In this document: one piece after another, positions 1 to 8,016 of the stretch
Layout of the letters: the number at the start of each line of letters is the position of its first letter
Numbering within the stretch: position 1 is the stretch's first letter
NCBI RefSeq assembly: GCF_900188255.1
Contig: NZ_FZNS01000009.1
Span: forward strand, 62,001 to 126,000
Reading direction: 5' to 3'
DNA from: Hymenobacter mucosus
GTDB lineage: Bacteria; Bacteroidota; Bacteroidia; Cytophagales; Hymenobacteraceae
DNA: 64,000 nt
Made by a program: the position numbers and the translations under genes
The notes under the pieces: model-generated
What the model saw: the letters and a program-made list of their open reading frames with translations, nothing else
What the model was told of the DNA's origin: nothing
The model's database searches: none

Positions 1-1
1 G

Positions 2-271
2 CCGGAGTGGCACCCCGCATCGGTCGAACTGAAGCAGTACGCGCGGCAAGCGGCAGCTTTCTGCATGAGCCAAGGGTACCCCATCGAGAAACTGGCTATT
101 CAGTTTGCTGTGAGTCACCCAAGTATTGCTACCACATTGGTGAGTACAGCGCGGCCCGAGGCTATTCGGCAAAATATTGCCTGGGCCACCGAACCCATAG
201 ATACCGAACTGCTGGAGCGGGTGCAACAAATTCTGCAACCTGTGATGAGCGAAACTTGGGAAAACTCCTGA
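2..271 (+). CDS. Aldo/keto reductase, C-terminal part (likely L-fucose/aldose 1-dehydrogenase)
   Basis: The frame is already open at the left edge and runs 89 residues to a stop at 271, so the start and catalytic residues lie outside the window. The visible part opens with a WHPA stretch, continues with an alpha-helical region containing GYPIEKLAIQFAVSHP, and reaches STARPEAIRQNIAWA. These fit the C-terminal half of D-threo-aldose/L-galactose dehydrogenase-type aldo/keto reductases, which oxidise L-fucose or similar aldoses to the lactone. The next genes are an L-fucose permease and a fuconolactonase-like hydrolase, which supports an L-fucose 1-dehydrogenase role. Substrate assignment is inferred from context. 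Confidence 0.7.
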   Translation, partial: PEWHPASVELKQYARQAAAFCMSQGYPIEKLAIQFAVSHPSIATTLVSTARPEAIRQNIAWATEPIDTELLERVQQILQPVMSETWENS

Positions 272-417
272 GAACTGCCCCCAAGCTGTGGTGGCTTTGC
301 AAAGAGTCCGCCAAGCTCTACGGCAAACCTGCTGCTCCTTACCTACCCTAGAACAAGGCCGGTAGCCAGCTTGGTACTGTTACTACGCACTTTCCGCTCC
401 CCCTACACCTCCCGCCC

Positions 418-1668
418 ATGAGTACCCGCAAAAGCGTCTTTGCCGTTGGCCTGATTACGTCCCTGTTCTTTCTTTGGGGCTTTGCGCTCAACCTGAACCC
501 CATTCTTATTCCTCACCTCAAGAAAGCCTGTCAGCTGACGGATGCACAGTCGGCGTTTATTGACTCGGCTTCCTACGTCGCCTATTTTCTGCTGGCTCTT
601 CCAGCCGGGCAGTTTATGAAGCGCTACGGCTACAAGGGTGGTATTTTGGTAGGGCTACTGTTATTCGCGTTGGGAGCTTTTCTGTTTTACCCCGCGGCAG
701 CGGCTCGCTCCTACGTGTTCTTCCTGAGTGCCCTGTTCGTTATTGCCTGTGGCCTCACGTTCCTGGAAACGGCTGCTAATCCCTACATCACCGTGCTAGG
801 CGACCCGAGCGGTGCCACCCAGCGCATCAACTTCGCGCAGTCTTTCAACGGGCTGGCCTCCACGCTGGCGCCGTTTCTGGGTGGGTTGTTCATCTTATCG
901 GGCAAGACCCTGACGGCCCAGCAGGAAGCCAGCATGACGGCCCCCCAGCTGACCGCATATCTAGATGCGGAAGCCGCCACGGTGCAGGTGCCTTACCTAC
1001 TCATTGGAGGGGTAGTGTTGCTGGTAGCCGTGCTGCTCTACTTCACCCGCCTGCCCGACATCATTGAAACCGACACAGCCGGGGAGGAGGGGCGCTCTAT
1101 TCTCCAGGAGAAAAACCTGCTGCTAGGGGTGATGGCGCAGTTTTTCTACGTGGGCGCGCAAGTGTGCGTGAGTAGCTTCTTTATCCGGTTTGCGGGCCGC
1201 GTAGCCGGCATTGGGGAGAAACAGGCCGCCTTGTATCTGGCCGGCGCGCTGCTAGGCTTCATGGTAGGGCGCTTCATTGGCACTCTGCTGATGCGCTACG
1301 TGGCCGCGTCGCGGCTGCTGGCCTTGTATAGCTTGCTCAACTTTTTTCTGGTGCTGTTGGCCGTAGTTCTGCCTGGCAAGCTGTCGGTGTATGCGCTGCT
1401 GGCGGTAGAGTTTTTCATGTCCATCATGTTTCCTACCATCTTCTCACTGAGCATACGTGGGCTGGGCGCCAAAACTAAGGAAGGCTCATCCTTGGTGATT
1501 ATGGCTATTGTAGGTGGGGCAGTATTCCCCGTCATTATGGGCCGCGTGTCTGATATGACCAGTATTCAGGTGGCCTACATCGTGCCGGCCCTCTGCTTTC
1601 TGGTCGTGTTCTACTTTGCCCTTAAAAACAGCAGCGTAAAGAAAATTACGCTGGTAGCCGCGCACTAA
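418..1668 (+). CDS. fucP: L-fucose:H+ symporter, MFS permease FucP
   Basis: This 416-residue protein has about 12 hydrophobic segments and the FucP family signature near its N-terminus (SLFFLWGFALNLNPILIPHL), which includes the Asn/Asp-rich TM1 region. Other family hallmarks are a conserved ETAANPY stretch near residues 120-126 and RINFAQSFNGLA after it. FucP proteins import L-fucose with protons across the inner membrane. The gene starts with ATG at 418 after a 146-base gap and is followed 3 bases later by the fuconolactonase-like gene, so they are probably one operon. Related HexA/glucose-galactose MFS transporters are an alternative, but the oxidative fucose genes around it favour L-fucose. 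Confidence 0.85.
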   Translation: MSTRKSVFAVGLITSLFFLWGFALNLNPILIPHLKKACQLTDAQSAFIDSASYVAYFLLALPAGQFMKRYGYKGGILVGLLLFALGAFLFYPAAAARSYVFFLSALFVIACGLTFLETAANPYITVLGDPSGATQRINFAQSFNGLASTLAPFLGGLFILSGKTLTAQQEASMTAPQLTAYLDAEAATVQVPYLLIGGVVLLVAVLLYFTRLPDIIETDTAGEEGRSILQEKNLLLGVMAQFFYVGAQVCVSSFFIRFAGRVAGIGEKQAALYLAGALLGFMVGRFIGTLLMRYVAASRLLALYSLLNFFLVLLAVVLPGKLSVYALLAVEFFMSIMFPTIFSLSIRGLGAKTKEGSSLVIMAIVGGAVFPVIMGRVSDMTSIQVAYIVPALCFLVVFYFALKNSSVKKITLVAAH

Positions 1669-1671
1669 GCC

Positions 1672-2523
1672 ATGACCCACGAACCATCAGCACTGCTGAA
1701 AATTGATGCCCACCAGCACTTCTGGCAGTATAACCCGGTACGCGACGCTTGGATTGACGAGCCCATGGCCGCTATTCAGCGCGACTTTCTCCCGCCCGAC
1801 CTAGCACCCTTGCTCCGTCAGCATGGCTTTGCCGGAAGCGTGGTGGTGCAATCCGATCAGTCGGAAGCTGAAAATGACTTTCAGCTACGCCAAGCCGATC
1901 AGTATGAATTCATTAAAGGCGTAGTAGGTTGGGTAGATTTGCAGGCCGCTGCTGTGGCGGAGCGGTTGGCCTACTACCAGCAGTTTCCAAAGCTGAAAGG
2001 CTTCCGCCACGTGCTGCAAGGCGAGGCCGACCGCGCCCTTATGCTTACGCCAGCCTTTCGGCGGGGCATTGCTGCGCTGGAACGCCACGGCTACACCTAC
2101 GATTTACTGGTTTTTCCCGACCAACTCCGGTACGCAACGGAGTTGGTAGCCGCTTTCCCCCAGCAACGCTTTGTGCTCGACCACATTGCCAAACCGCCTA
2201 TTAAAGCGGGGGAGGTAGGCACCTGGGCCGCTGATCTGCGGGCCTTGGCCCAACACGATAACGTGAGCTGTAAAGTGTCAGGTATGGTGACGGAGGCCGA
2301 CTGGCAGCAGTGGCAGCCCCAGGATTTTCGGCCCTACCTCGACGTCGTATTCGAAGCCTTTGGGCCTCGTCGTCTTCTGTTTGGCTCCGACTGGCCAGTG
2401 TGCCAGGTGGCAGGTGGCTACGGAGCCGTGGTGGAGCTAGCGCAGCACCACCTCACTACCTTTTCTGCGGCCGAGCAGGCGCTTTTTTGGGGCGGCAACG
2501 CTACGGCATTCTATCAGCTTTAA
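1672..2523 (+). CDS. Amidohydrolase, L-fuconolactonase-like
   Basis: This 283-residue amidohydrolase-2 family protein shows the metal-site pattern of the family: DAHQHFW at residues 12-18 (His14, His16), DHIAKP around His171, and GSDWPVC with Asp240. These are typical of L-fuconolactone/L-rhamnono-lactone hydrolases that open sugar lactones to the acids. It starts 3 bases after fucP and is followed 13 bases later by a zinc alcohol dehydrogenase, so the four genes read as one catabolic unit. In this pathway it would hydrolyse L-fucono-1,5-lactone produced by the upstream reductase in the cytoplasm. The exact lactone is not provable from sequence. Confidence 0.8.
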   Translation: MTHEPSALLKIDAHQHFWQYNPVRDAWIDEPMAAIQRDFLPPDLAPLLRQHGFAGSVVVQSDQSEAENDFQLRQADQYEFIKGVVGWVDLQAAAVAERLAYYQQFPKLKGFRHVLQGEADRALMLTPAFRRGIAALERHGYTYDLLVFPDQLRYATELVAAFPQQRFVLDHIAKPPIKAGEVGTWAADLRALAQHDNVSCKVSGMVTEADWQQWQPQDFRPYLDVVFEAFGPRRLLFGSDWPVCQVAGGYGAVVELAQHHLTTFSAAEQALFWGGNATAFYQL

Positions 2524-2536
2524 GAAGTCTTTTCCT

Positions 2537-3547
2537 ATGAATACGTTGGTATGTGTTGAGCCCGGCCAGTTCCGCTACGAGCATCGCACGCCGCCCGTGC
2601 CGGCCCAAGGGCAAGCCTTGTTGCGCATTCGGCGTATTGGTATCTGCGGCACCGATTTGCACGCCTACGAAGGTACCCAGCCCTTTTTTGCGTACCCGCG
2701 CGTACTTGGCCACGAGTTGGCGGGAGAGCTTGTAACGCCGGTGTCCGGCTTTCCTGTGGGGGAGGCCGTTACTTTTATTCCCTATTTCAGCTGTGGCACT
2801 TGCGTAGCTTGCCGGGCCGGCCGCCCCAACTGCTGCACCCACATCAACGTGTGTGGCGTGCACAGCGACGGCGGCATGGGCGAGTATCTGGTAGTGCCGA
2901 CCAGCGCCCTGGTAGCTGGCCAAGGCCTGAGCCCCGACGAACTGGCCTTAGTAGAACCATTGGCCATTGGCGCGCACGGCGTACGCCGCGCGGGTGTGCA
3001 ACCCGGTGAGTTTGTGCTGGTAGTAGGGGCTGGGCCTATTGGGCTGGGCATTATGGAGTTTGCGCGCATTGCGGGGGGCCAGGTCATTGCCCTCGATATT
3101 AACGAACAGCGCCTCGCCTTCTGCCGGGAGCATCTGCACGTGGCGCATACCGTGCAAGCCACCGCCCCCGATGTAGCCGAGCAGCTGCGGGCCATAACTG
3201 GCGGCGACATGCCTACCGTGGTTATTGATGCTACTGGCAGCTTAAAGGCCATCAACCAAGGATTTCACTACCTGGCGCATGGTGGCCGCTACGTGCTAGT
3301 AGGCTTGCAAAAAGGCGAGCTGAATTTCTCGCATCCAGAATTTCATAAGCGCGAAGCTACACTGATGAGCAGTCGCAATGCCACGCGCGAAGATTTCGAG
3401 CACGTTATTACCTCCATGAAAGCCGGCTTGGTAAGACCCACCACATACATCACTCATCGCGTGCCGTTTGAACAGGTACAGTCGGAATTCAGCAGTTGGC
3501 TCAACCCTGCTACTGGCGTTATTAAAGCCATGATTGAGGTAAATTAA
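2537..3547 (+). CDS. Zinc-dependent medium-chain alcohol dehydrogenase (sugar-acid/polyol type)
   Basis: This 336-residue MDR-family dehydrogenase has the catalytic zinc ligands Cys37 (GICGTD) and His59-Glu60 (GHE). It also has a structural zinc site of four cysteines (86, 89, 92, 100 in CGTCVACRAGRPNCC) and a Rossmann glycine motif VVGAGPIGLG. It resembles L-threonine/sorbitol/L-galactonate-type dehydrogenases. As the last gene of the fucose cluster, it may oxidise 2-keto-3-deoxy-L-fuconate or a related intermediate with NAD; that step is inferred. A perfect 14-bp terminator hairpin follows about 110 bases downstream. The ATG at 2537 lies 13 bases after the previous stop. Confidence 0.8.
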   Translation: MNTLVCVEPGQFRYEHRTPPVPAQGQALLRIRRIGICGTDLHAYEGTQPFFAYPRVLGHELAGELVTPVSGFPVGEAVTFIPYFSCGTCVACRAGRPNCCTHINVCGVHSDGGMGEYLVVPTSALVAGQGLSPDELALVEPLAIGAHGVRRAGVQPGEFVLVVGAGPIGLGIMEFARIAGGQVIALDINEQRLAFCREHLHVAHTVQATAPDVAEQLRAITGGDMPTVVIDATGSLKAINQGFHYLAHGGRYVLVGLQKGELNFSHPEFHKREATLMSSRNATREDFEHVITSMKAGLVRPTTYITHRVPFEQVQSEFSSWLNPATGVIKAMIEVN

Positions 3548-3660
3548 AGCCCCCGAACGTCTTGCTGAACTAAGCTGCGGCCCGCTGTCATTGGAGCGTA
3601 AGGCACTAGACACTGCCCTTGCCAAAATAGCAGTAAGGGTAGGTGAAGGAGAAAATAATT

Positions 3661-3704
3661 CACAACGGCCTGCGTAGTTTGACTGCGCAGGCCGTTGTGC
3701 TTTT
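3661..3704 (+). terminator. Rho-independent terminator of the fucose unit
   Basis: A perfect 14-bp stem (3661-3674 with 3686-3699, CACAACGGCCTGCG arm) with an 11-base loop is followed by CTTTTC. It ends the fucose genes before the repressor promoter. Confidence 0.8.
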
Positions 3705-3742
3705 CGAGCCGCAACAACCCAAAATATATTGGAAGCTGAATG

Positions 3743-3782
3743 TTGACAATGGGAAAGTTATTTAGATATTTGTCTAAATAAC
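3743..3782 (+). promoter_or_regulatory. Promoter with palindromic repressor operator upstream of the ArsR/SdpI pair
   Basis: TTGACA sits at 3743-3748. A GATATTTG box at 3765-3772 matches the Bacteroidetes TAnnTTTG element with one difference, 19 bases after the TTG. The box lies inside a perfect inverted repeat, GTTATTTAGA at 3757-3766 and TCTAAATAAC at 3773-3782, spaced by 6 bases. Its right edge is 9 bases from the TTG start codon of the ArsR gene. A bound dimer would cover the promoter, which indicates autorepression. Confidence 0.7.
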
Positions 3783-3791
3783 TAATCAGTC

Positions 3792-4064
3792 TTGAACGCT
3801 CTATTTAAAGCACTAAATGACCCCACGCGCCGAGCTATTCTAGAATTGCTGCGGGAACAGCCACGCACTGCCGGGGAAATAGCCGACTACTTCCAGTTTT
3901 CTAGGCCTACGATCAGCCACCACCTCGACCTGCTCCGGCAAGCTGAGCTGGTGACCAGCGACAAGCAGGGACAATTTGTAACCTATACACTGAATATGAC
4001 GGTGGTGGACGAGCTACTAAGCTGGTTACTACAGTTTAAACCCACTAATGAATCCAAGCCATGA
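3792..4064 (+). CDS. ArsR-family repressor, SdpR-like
   Basis: This 90-residue winged-helix protein begins at a TTG codon. The start fits the family opening (LFKALNDPTRRAILELL) and no later Met is suitable. The recognition region is FSRPTISHHLDLLRQAELV around residues 36-54, followed by a beta-wing ending in YTLN. This is the SdpR/autorepressor subgroup of ArsR, which has no obvious metal-binding cysteines here. It overlaps the following SdpI-like gene by 4 bases (ATGA), as in sdpRI operons, where the membrane protein sequesters the repressor. A palindromic operator lies just upstream. The ligand or toxin sensed is unknown. Confidence 0.85.
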   Translation: MNALFKALNDPTRRAILELLREQPRTAGEIADYFQFSRPTISHHLDLLRQAELVTSDKQGQFVTYTLNMTVVDELLSWLLQFKPTNESKP

Positions 4065-4729
4065 AACCGAAACTCACTATCTGGAATGTACTCACTTTGC
4101 TGGCCGTAGTACTACCAACTGTGTATTTAGCGTGTACGTGGTCGGCGTTGCCCGCTCAGATTCCTACTCATTTCGGCATCGATGGGGAGGCTGATGGTTT
4201 CACGGCAAAGAAGAACATGTGGGTGCTCTGCCTTGCATTACCGCTGGGTACCTACTTGCTGATGCGCTTCTTACCCCAACTGGACCCCAAGCAGCAACTG
4301 AATGATGGCACCGTCAACTACCAGAAGTTACAGCTGGCATTGGTTGCGCTAATGAGTTGCATAAGCCTATTTAGCCTATATACGGCTTTGCACCCCGGTG
4401 TGCAGTTTAGCCGGGCCTTGCTGGTGCTGGTGGGCCTGTTCATTGCCGCCCTGGGCAACTACCTGACCACTGTGCAACCTAACTACTTTGTGGGCTTCAA
4501 GACGCCATGGGCACTGGAGTTTCCGCGTATCTGGGCCCGTACGCACCGGCTAGGTGGGTGGCTATTTTTTACTATCGGCATGCTGAGCGCCTTGTTAGCA
4601 CTGGTATGGTCTGCGCCTGTAGCTACAACTGTGCTGACTGTGGGTTTACTGGGTGCCACCGTAGTTATATATGGGTATTCATACCGATTGTATCGGCGGG
4701 AAGTGAAAGCCGCCGCGGCCGGGCACTAG
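4061..4729 (+). CDS. SdpI-family membrane protein (DUF1648 plus SdpI domain)
   Basis: This 222-residue protein has about six predicted transmembrane segments. The N-terminal DUF1648 part includes PAQIPTHFGIDGEADGF (about residues 31-47), and the C-terminal SdpI part includes NYFVGFKTPWAL and a conserved W-x-R-T-HR stretch (about 145-165). SdpI in Bacillus gives immunity to the SDP peptide and binds the SdpR repressor; the same coupled arrangement is seen here with a 4-base overlap. No toxin gene homologous to SdpC is visible nearby. It may therefore serve in envelope stress or immunity to foreign peptides, which is inference. It ends before a strong terminator shared with nuoN. Confidence 0.85.
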   Translation: MKPKLTIWNVLTLLAVVLPTVYLACTWSALPAQIPTHFGIDGEADGFTAKKNMWVLCLALPLGTYLLMRFLPQLDPKQQLNDGTVNYQKLQLALVALMSCISLFSLYTALHPGVQFSRALLVLVGLFIAALGNYLTTVQPNYFVGFKTPWALEFPRIWARTHRLGGWLFFTIGMLSALLALVWSAPVATTVLTVGLLGATVVIYGYSYRLYRREVKAAAAGH

Positions 4730-4752
4730 GAGAGTACGAGTACAGTCAAATG

Positions 4753-4799
4753 CCAAAACAAACAGCGCGGCCCCTAAAAGGCCGCGCTGTTTGTTTTGG
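4753..4799. terminator. Bidirectional terminator between sdpI-like gene and nuoN
   Basis: A perfect 20-bp stem (4753-4772 with 4780-4799) with a 7-base loop CCTAAAA lies between convergent genes. The A/T-rich outer stem halves allow it to work in both directions. Confidence 0.85.
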
Positions 4800-4818
4800 C
4801 GCTGATATATGGTGCGGG

Positions 4819-6228
4819 CTATAGAATACCGCTTACCAAGCCGGGTAGTACACCTAGCACTACCGTTAGCAGAGCCAACAGTAGAAGTGCGCCCGACTGG
4901 AAGCTTGATACAGGCACTAAGGCAGCAGTGGTTTCATCCGTGTCGTGCATATACATAGCAATGATGGGGCGGAGGTAGTAGTAGATGCTTACCATTGACA
5001 TGACTACTGCAAACACTACTAAGCCAATGTAGCCATTCTCTACCGCTGCTGAGAACACAAAGAACTTACCAAAGAACCCACCCGTGAGGGGAATGCCGGC
5101 CAACGAGAGCATGGCTATCGTCAGCACAAAAGCCAGCAAGGGATTTGTTTTCGCTAAGCCATTCAGCCCATTGTAGTCTTCGCGCATGCGGGCGTTGGCT
5201 ACCAACTGCAGCACCCCAAATGCGGCCACAGTAGCAATTGAATAAGCTAAGGAGTAGAAGAAAATGCCGTTAGCTGACGCGCCCTCCAACTGCCCATTGA
5301 ACGCCACTAGGCCAATTAGCAAATAGCCCGCGTGCGATACGCTAGAGTATGCCAGCATCCGCTTGAGGCTGGTTTGGGCTACTGCTCCCACGTTGCCAAT
5401 AAGTAAGGTAAGCACGCACATGGCCGTAAGTGTAGGTAGCCACAATCCCTGAGCCGAAGCCGCAGGAAATGCTTGTACCAACAGCTTGAGAAAGGCCGCA
5501 AAACCGGCGGTTTTTACCACCGTGCTCATAAACGCAGTAAAGAAGGTAGGGGTACCCTCGTACACGTCAGGAGTCCAGAAATGGAAAGGAGCAGCCGATA
5601 CTTTAAACCCAATGCCAATCAGCATCATCAGCATGCCGATGTAGAGCATGGGCCTCAGAGAGTCGTTCACAGGATTCTGCACGGCAAAGCTGATGTCGCG
5701 CAGTACGAAGGTGCCGGTAGCACCGTACACTAGGGCCATGCCAAAGAGTAGGATGCCAGTGGCAAATGCGCCCATTAGGAAGTATTTGAGGGCCGCCTCG
5801 TTGGAGCGCAAGTTGCGCTTATCGGACCCCGCCAGCACATACATGGCAATGCTCAGCGTCTCGATACCCAAGAACAGCATCAGCAGGTGGTTATAGCTCA
5901 CCAGCATAATGGCTCCAACCAAGGAAAACAGCAGCAGCGAATAGTATTCGGCTAGGCTTGCTTCGCCGTCGAGGACGTATTTTTCTGAGAAGGGAATGAG
6001 TAGCAAGGCCGTCAGTAGCACAATGCCAGTGAAGGCAATGGAGAAGTTATCGACGACCAGCATATCGTTGAAAAACGACTGTGGGCCCTGGTTCCAGTCA
6101 ATAAAATTCACCGTGAGCACTAGGCCGAGGATGAGCATGGCCGCGGGCAGCAGGAGCCGGTTGGAGCGGCGGAATCCTAGAAATAGATTGCCGAGGCCCA
6201 GAACGGAAAGTAGAATGATTGAATTCAT
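4819..6228 (-). CDS. nuoN: NADH-quinone oxidoreductase subunit N
   Basis: This 469-residue antiporter-like complex I membrane subunit has about 14 hydrophobic segments. The proton-channel signature includes a conserved Glu and Lys in KVSAAPFHFWTPDVYEG, and KRMLAYSSVSHAGYLLIG is the typical TM8-9 segment. It is the last gene of the nuoK-L-imm-M-N unit, 49 bases after nuoM, and its stop is 20 bases from a strong terminator. It should pump protons as part of the membrane arm in the inner membrane. Confidence 0.95.
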   Translation of the reverse strand: MNSIILLSVLGLGNLFLGFRRSNRLLLPAAMLILGLVLTVNFIDWNQGPQSFFNDMLVVDNFSIAFTGIVLLTALLLIPFSEKYVLDGEASLAEYYSLLLFSLVGAIMLVSYNHLLMLFLGIETLSIAMYVLAGSDKRNLRSNEAALKYFLMGAFATGILLFGMALVYGATGTFVLRDISFAVQNPVNDSLRPMLYIGMLMMLIGIGFKVSAAPFHFWTPDVYEGTPTFFTAFMSTVVKTAGFAAFLKLLVQAFPAASAQGLWLPTLTAMCVLTLLIGNVGAVAQTSLKRMLAYSSVSHAGYLLIGLVAFNGQLEGASANGIFFYSLAYSIATVAAFGVLQLVANARMREDYNGLNGLAKTNPLLAFVLTIAMLSLAGIPLTGGFFGKFFVFSAAVENGYIGLVVFAVVMSMVSIYYYLRPIIAMYMHDTDETTAALVPVSSFQSGALLLLALLTVVLGVLPGLVSGIL

Positions 6229-6277
6229 TAGCGTAGGATGTAGCTGCCGCGGCTCAAGGCCATGGACTACTATCAGT

Positions 6278-7747
6278 TTAGCGGATTACTACTTCGTTCA
6301 GAATGTTCAACACGCTGTCTTTCGACAAGTGCAAGAAGGTATTCGGAAACAGCCCAATCCAGAACACCAGCACAATAAGCGGTACCAGCAAGGCTAGTTC
6401 ACTTCCCGTCAGGTCGGTGAAGGTAGCGGTGAATGACGAGTCGGGGCCCAGCATCACGCGCTGGAACATGCGCAATAAGTACACGGCGCTCAGAATGATG
6501 GTGATGCCAGCTACGGCACCCATCCAAGCATTGTACTTATACACACCGGCGAGCAAGAGGAACTCGCCCACGAAACCATTGGTAAGGGGCAGCGCAACAG
6601 TGCCCAGTAGCAGTACTAGAAAGCACACCGTCAGCACAGGGGCCTGGCGGGTAAGGCCTCCTAAGTCGTCAATCTGGCGGGTGCCCGTCCGGCGCTCAAT
6701 GGCATCGGCAATGAAGAACATGCCTACTACGTTTACGCCGTGGGCCAACATCTGAATGCTGGCGCCCTGCATCCCCATCTCCGTGAAGGAAAAAATGCCG
6801 GCTATCATTAGTCCCACGTGAGACAAGGAGGAGTAGGCAATAAGCCGCTTCACGTCCTGCTGGCGAATGGCGATGATGGCACCATAGATAATCCCAATGA
6901 TGGCCAGAATCAGCACTAGGTTTTGCCAGTATGCCGTGCCTTGGGGCACTACCGGCAGCAGCCAACGCAAGCAGCCGTAAATGCCCATTTTCAGCATGAT
7001 GCCCGAGAGAAGCATAGTAGCCGGGGCCGGTGCTTCGGTGTAGGTATCCGGCTGCCAGGTATGGAAGGGGAAGATGGGCATCTTCACGGCGAAGGCTGCG
7101 AAAATCAGCCAAAACAGCCACACTTGCGTCGCAATCGGCAGATTTAGATTATAGAAGGAAAGCAGTTCGGAATTGTGTGCCGAAAGGCCATTCGCCGTGG
7201 GACCAGTTTGGAAGTAGAGGTACACAAAGCCGGCCAGCATAAATAGCGAACCAACGATAGTGTAGAGGAAGAATTTAAATGTGACTTTGGCGCGGTTGGC
7301 ACCGCCCCATACGCCGGCCAGAAAGTAAATTGGAATCAGTGCTACCTCCCAGAAGAAGTAAAAGAGAAAAGCATCCTGAGCCGTGAATACGCCTACCAGT
7401 CCGGTCTCCATAAACAACACCAGTGCATAAAACACCGACTCGTTTTCGAAGTTGCGGCGAAAGGCGCTCAGCAAGATAATGGGCACCAGAAAAGCCGTCA
7501 ACAACACCAGCGACAAACTTAGCCCGTCCATTCCCACGTGGAAGTTGATACCAGCAGAGCTAATCCACGGTAGGTTTAGCGAGAATTGCCCGGTAGCGTC
7601 AGCGCTGAATGAAATAGCCGCGTAGGCTGCTAGCGCAAATTCAACTAAAGCCGCGCCCAGCGCTGGAATCCGGGCCGCACGGCCTTTGAAGAAGTGCAGC
7701 AGCAGGGCGGCCGCCACGGGCCAGAGTAGGAGAAGGACAGTCAGCAT
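6278..7747 (-). CDS. nuoM: NADH-quinone oxidoreductase subunit M
   Basis: This 489-residue complex I antiporter-like subunit has about 14 transmembrane helices. It carries the family channel motifs FFWEVALIPIYFLAGVWG (Glu in TM5), AVKMPIFPFHTWQPDTY (Lys in TM7) and KRLIAYSSLSHVGLMIAGI. Its ATG overlaps the stop of the upstream small immunity-like gene by one base (TAATG), so translation of the two is probably coupled. It is followed 49 bases later by nuoN. Confidence 0.95.
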   Translation of the reverse strand: MLTVLLLLWPVAAALLLHFFKGRAARIPALGAALVEFALAAYAAISFSADATGQFSLNLPWISSAGINFHVGMDGLSLSLVLLTAFLVPIILLSAFRRNFENESVFYALVLFMETGLVGVFTAQDAFLFYFFWEVALIPIYFLAGVWGGANRAKVTFKFFLYTIVGSLFMLAGFVYLYFQTGPTANGLSAHNSELLSFYNLNLPIATQVWLFWLIFAAFAVKMPIFPFHTWQPDTYTEAPAPATMLLSGIMLKMGIYGCLRWLLPVVPQGTAYWQNLVLILAIIGIIYGAIIAIRQQDVKRLIAYSSLSHVGLMIAGIFSFTEMGMQGASIQMLAHGVNVVGMFFIADAIERRTGTRQIDDLGGLTRQAPVLTVCFLVLLLGTVALPLTNGFVGEFLLLAGVYKYNAWMGAVAGITIILSAVYLLRMFQRVMLGPDSSFTATFTDLTGSELALLVPLIVLVFWIGLFPNTFLHLSKDSVLNILNEVVIR

Positions 7748-8013
7748 TAGCTAATCAGGTTATTCCGATGACGCCGTAATTGATGCGAGGCAATAGCTTC
7801 TTTATCAGTAGGCGACAATTTGAGCGCAAAATGAAGGGCAATAAGCCATCCAATGATAGTCCAGCCCAAAAGCAGGTTTATGAAAAATATAGCCCGGGCA
7901 TTTTGTTGGTCGCGGCCGAAGATAGCAGGCATCAGATAGCCAGTGAGGATAACCAAGACCCCAAAAAGGGAGAAACTTGTTTCAACATCGGCTAAAAATA
8001 AGACGCCAAGCAT
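7747..8013 (-). CDS. Small superinfection-immunity-like membrane protein within the nuo operon
   Basis: This 88-residue protein has two predicted membrane segments (about 14-32 and 41-64) and a basic C-terminal tail. The second segment, with INLLLGWTIIGWLIAL at residues 45-60, matches the core pattern of the superinfection immunity family (T4 Imm-like, Pfam Imm_superinfect). It starts 3 bases after nuoL ends and overlaps the nuoM start by one base, so it is an integral, co-translated part of the complex I operon. Function is unknown; it may be a complex I accessory or assembly factor, or a family member recruited for another role. The family match rests on the motif and length only. Confidence 0.75.
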   Translation of the reverse strand: MLGVLFLADVETSFSLFGVLVILTGYLMPAIFGRDQQNARAIFFINLLLGWTIIGWLIALHFALKLSPTDKEAIASHQLRRHRNNLIS

Positions 8014-8016
8014 ATG

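Noticed and set aside
7747..8013. Prophage interpretation because of the superinfection-immunity-like gene
   Set aside because: No phage genes, integrase or attachment repeats are nearby, and the gene is tightly packed between nuoL and nuoM.
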